From: an uncultured Tidjanibacter sp. | Lineage (GTDB): Bacteria > Bacteroidota > Bacteroidia > Bacteroidales > Rikenellaceae | Direction: 5' to 3' | DNA: 8,422 nucleotides | Assembly: GCA_934663885.1 (NCBI GenBank) | Contig: CAKUKW010000084.1 | Location: forward strand, 1-8,422 | Shown here: piece after piece, positions 6,242 to 8,422 of the stretch | How the letters are laid out: every line of letters begins with the position of its first letter | Position numbering within the stretch: the first letter of the stretch is position 1 | Position numbers and translations under genes: made by a program | Notes under the pieces: generated by a model | The model's input: only the letters and a program-made list of their open reading frames with translations | Told to the model about the DNA's origin: nothing | Database searches by the model: none

Positions 6242-7069
6242 CTAAAAATCGAAACCTAAACCGATAGAGTTATAGTTTACGATAGGCCCCCGGCCGTTCT
6301 TGAAGAGATCGAGCATCGGGATATTCATGTAAATATGAACGTTTCTCCAGCCTACTTTCATCCCCAGGCTTACCTGCATATTATTAAAATAAGGACGGCA
6401 ACTTACCTCTCGGGGCTTCCTTACCGTCGCGTCTCCGCCCATGAAATCCAGGTTTATTCCGATGCTGGTATACAATCCGTTCGATAGATTGGTATCGATA
6501 TACAACGGAAGCCTGAACCCTCCCTGGTATATTATGGAAGATTTATAAGGTTCGTCACTGCGGACGGGGGTTACCATACCGTTTTGCTCGGTGAGCGCGA
6601 AATGCCTGTCGAGCCCGAAAGTATTGAAGGTACACTGCAGGCCCGTAGTGAAGGCGAGGCTGCCCGAATTATTAAGCTTGAAAGAGAGGTTCATTATCGT
6701 CATGGTAAAATTCCATGACTGCCAGCTGTAGGTTTTAAAGTAACCTCCGCTTCCTTCGGGATACATCGAGTAGTCCGCATACCGTATCTCGTTAAACCCC
6801 AGTTCTATAAATCCGAGGTTGCCATAAATCCTTTTGTGCTGCCTGCGTTGTATTTCCTTGGCTTTTTGCTCCTCGCTGCCGAGTTTCACCTTAAAACCCA
6901 GCACTTCGAGCGAGATGTTATTCTTCTCTCCGGGAACTATGTTGATTATCTGTTCGCCGTCCTTGCCGGTTACGACAATTTTGTTGTCGCCCGTATCGAC
7001 CTTGTATTGGGCGTGCGAGGCCGATACGGCGACAAGTGCCAGTAAAACTGTTATCAATATCTTTTTCAT
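6242..7069 (-). CDS. Exported beta-barrel protein, predicted outer membrane, paralogue of the next upstream gene
   Basis: 275 residues. The signal peptide ends SASHA-QY (cleavage after about residue 20). A periplasmic segment (21-64) alternates hydrophobic residues and ends in ISLEVLGFKVKLG; a basic linker with KEIQRRQHKR (71-80) follows. From about 83 to the end, alternating amphipathic strands (FIELGFNEI, WNFTMTIMNLSFKL, SLAFTTGLQCTF, YTSIGINLDF, MQVSLGMKVGW) finish in IGLGFDF. A terminal Phe is the usual outer-membrane barrel assembly signal. Strand content suggests a small barrel of eight to ten strands, but this was not computed. It resembles the adjacent 294-residue protein throughout, including MLDLFKNGRGPIV against LSEMFKKDRGPVV. 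No known substrate or function is recognisable. Confidence 0.78.
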   Translation of the reverse strand: MKKILITVLLALVAVSASHAQYKVDTGDNKIVVTGKDGEQIINIVPGEKNNISLEVLGFKVKLGSEEQKAKEIQRRQHKRIYGNLGFIELGFNEIRYADYSMYPEGSGGYFKTYSWQSWNFTMTIMNLSFKLNNSGSLAFTTGLQCTFNTFGLDRHFALTEQNGMVTPVRSDEPYKSSIIYQGGFRLPLYIDTNLSNGLYTSIGINLDFMGGDATVRKPREVSCRPYFNNMQVSLGMKVGWRNVHIYMNIPMLDLFKNGRGPIVNYNSIGLGFDF

Positions 7070-7164
7070 GGCGTGTTGTTGTTAAAAAGTATGGAGGTTA
7101 TGCGTGAAGCCTGTTAAAATAAGGGCGTATTTTATGGACTTTTGGTCATTTAGATATTAAATCA

Positions 7165-8049
7165 TTAGAAACCTATGCCGAGGCCTATGGTAATGGGTGC
7201 AACGACGGGGCCGCGGTCTTTCTTGAACATTTCAGAAAGGGCGTAGTTGGCGTAAACATAATAATCCCTGAAGCCGAGCCTGGCGGTGAGGCCATAGTAG
7301 AACGGGCTCACATACGGGTCGTACATTCTCTCTACGGGTTTCTTAATCTTAGTGTGGGCAGCCAGTACGACCCCTCCGTAAACACCTGCCGACAAATTGA
7401 ACGACCTGCCGCTGCCGATATGGAACAGCACTGGAACCTTGAGCGAGAAAGTAGTCAGCTTTGATTTCTTGTATTTGTTATCTATCATTTCCGGAATGAG
7501 CATTCCGCCTTCTTTTACGAGCGTAAGTTGCTCGCTGAATGTGTAGTCGTCGAATACGGCCTGCAATCCCATCGAAATAGCCAGAGATCGGTTGCGGTTC
7601 AGGTATAGCGCCATGTCGGTAATGGAGAGCGCCCACTGCAGCGACTTCATGTTATTGAGCACCATGAAATCGTCCGGTACGCCGAGGTTCATTCCCGAAT
7701 AAAGGGAATAATCGGGGCTCGGCAGCATATTGACGCCGACCTCCAGGAAAGCCTGGTACGAGCTCCCGAAAGCAACACTCGTCCTTCTGGTTTTCTTTAC
7801 GGTACTCTTCACTGGTCCGCTTGTAACGCTGCCGTTGCCGTCGCCGAGGACTATTTCCATGCCGGCGACGCGGATGGTGAGCTTGTCATTCTGGGGTGAA
7901 GTGGTGCATATACTTACCACATTGTCCCCGTCGGGATTTGCCACCACTATCTGGGTGGTTTCCTGTTTTACTACATACTGTGCGCTTGCCGGAACTGCCG
8001 CGGTAGCTGCGATTACAGCAAGAATGATGAATAAAGTAAATTTTTTCAT
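7165..8049 (-). CDS. Exported beta-barrel protein, predicted outer membrane, paralogue of the next downstream gene
   Basis: 294 residues. The signal peptide ends VPASA-QY (cleavage after about 23). A segment at 24-69 mirrors the neighbour's, ending LTIRVAGMEIVLG, followed by a Gly/Ser linker and a basic patch KSTVKKTRR (81-89). The barrel region starts near 98 (YQAFLEVGVNMLPSPDYSLY) and has strands such as LQWALSITDMALYL, SLAISMGLQAVF, FSLKVPVLFHI, FNLSAGVYGGVVLA and YYGLTARLGF, ending in PITIGLGIGF with a terminal Phe. Shared landmarks with the downstream gene include DYSxY, GLQxxF, GGM/NGM, KKP/RKP and the FKxxRGPxV motif near the C-terminus. That points to an old tandem duplication. It starts 41 bases after the membrane-protein gene and lies 95 bases before the second barrel gene, consistent with one transcript. 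Confidence 0.78.
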   Translation of the reverse strand: MKKFTLFIILAVIAATAAVPASAQYVVKQETTQIVVANPDGDNVVSICTTSPQNDKLTIRVAGMEIVLGDGNGSVTSGPVKSTVKKTRRTSVAFGSSYQAFLEVGVNMLPSPDYSLYSGMNLGVPDDFMVLNNMKSLQWALSITDMALYLNRNRSLAISMGLQAVFDDYTFSEQLTLVKEGGMLIPEMIDNKYKKSKLTTFSLKVPVLFHIGSGRSFNLSAGVYGGVVLAAHTKIKKPVERMYDPYVSPFYYGLTARLGFRDYYVYANYALSEMFKKDRGPVVAPITIGLGIGF

Positions 8050-8090
8050 AGTCTTTAGGTTTTTATGTTAGTTGTATTTGTCTGTTTATT

Positions 8091-8422
8091 CTATTGCTGG
8101 TTTTCCTCCCCCGGTTCGACTCCAATCATCTGGAGTACCTTTCCGAGCTGCTCGATAGGCTTGCTGGCCTCGGCGAGCGCATTTATACCTTCGGCAGAAG
8201 TCTTCATGTTTCCTTCCAGTATGCGCGCGGCCATCTCCGCCTGGCGCGTTGCATAGTCTATATCGGTCACGGGCTGGCCGTTGACATAGCAGTATATGGT
8301 AGGCTGGTCCGCATACCGTGTCACAGTAAATGTTATACCTATGGTCAGTAAAACAACCGCCGCTACAGATGCAACCCTGTATATCCAGCCGGCCATGACA
8401 ATCCTGTGTGAGTTTTCCGATG
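8091..8422 (-). CDS. Single-pass membrane protein, possibly anti-sigma-like, N-terminal part beyond the window edge
   Basis: 109 residues are visible, ending in a TAG at 8093-8091. An ATG lies at 8396-8394, but the frame stays open through SENSHRIV to the window edge, so the true start is probably outside. A transmembrane helix (IYRVASVAAVVLLTIGITFTV, after a basic residue) is followed by a predicted periplasmic tail of about 70 residues. The tail contains YCYVNGQPVTDIDYATRQ, a helical stretch, and EQLGKVLQMIGVEPGEENQQ. This organisation, with a cytoplasmic N-terminus, one helix in the middle and a periplasmic tail, together with its place before DUF4252 and barrel genes, resembles the membrane protein often encoded after an ECF sigma factor in Bacteroidota. 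That role is inference. No family motif is conclusive. It lies 41 bases before the first barrel gene. Confidence 0.65.
   Translation of the reverse strand, partial: SENSHRIVMAGWIYRVASVAAVVLLTIGITFTVTRYADQPTIYCYVNGQPVTDIDYATRQAEMAARILEGNMKTSAEGINALAEASKPIEQLGKVLQMIGVEPGEENQQ

Overview
The window looks like a chromosomal segment of a member of the Bacteroidota, most likely Bacteroidales. Three things point there: promoter boxes of the TAnnTTTG type, no Shine-Dalgarno sequences ahead of the genes, and protein families typical of the group. These are a Bacteroides-type tyrosine recombinase, a DUF4252 protein, and exported proteins whose signal peptides end in Ala-Gln. I cannot name a genus. The resident genes use ATA heavily for isoleucine.

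Layout. (1) Positions 1-808, minus strand: the N-terminal 269 residues of a tyrosine recombinase running off the left edge, probably the end gene of an integrative element lying further left. Its codon use (2 ATA of 14 Ile codons) differs from the first ligase gene (14 of its first 19). (2) Positions 809-1258: an AT-rich junction with no secure gene, containing a hairpin, a coding-like open stretch and the plsY promoter. (3) Positions 1259-5579, plus strand: plsY, followed by two tandem paralogous 554-residue AMP-forming acyl ligases. The second ligase has its own promoter. The 232-base gap between the ligases is rich in dyads and holds a short antisense coding-like stretch. A strong hairpin terminator at 5605-5636 closes this block and can also serve the converging genes. 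(4) Positions 8422-5720, minus strand: a cell-envelope cluster read leftward. It has a one-pass membrane protein cut by the right edge, two paralogous exported beta-barrel proteins, and a DUF4252 protein.

How the genes fit together. PlsY makes lysophosphatidic acid from glycerol-3-phosphate and acyl-phosphate. The ligases activate fatty acids (to acyl-CoA, or possibly acyl-ACP), so the block reads as a lipid-synthesis and fatty-acid-recycling neighbourhood. The minus-strand cluster resembles Bacteroidota envelope operons that often start with an ECF sigma factor and a membrane anti-sigma-like protein. That start would lie beyond the right edge, so this part is inference.

Most of the window consists of known families. 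The less explained parts are the dyad-rich gap between the ligases, the junction beside the recombinase, and the paired barrel proteins with a shared N-terminal segment. I see no CRISPR array, tRNA, rRNA or clearly new system.
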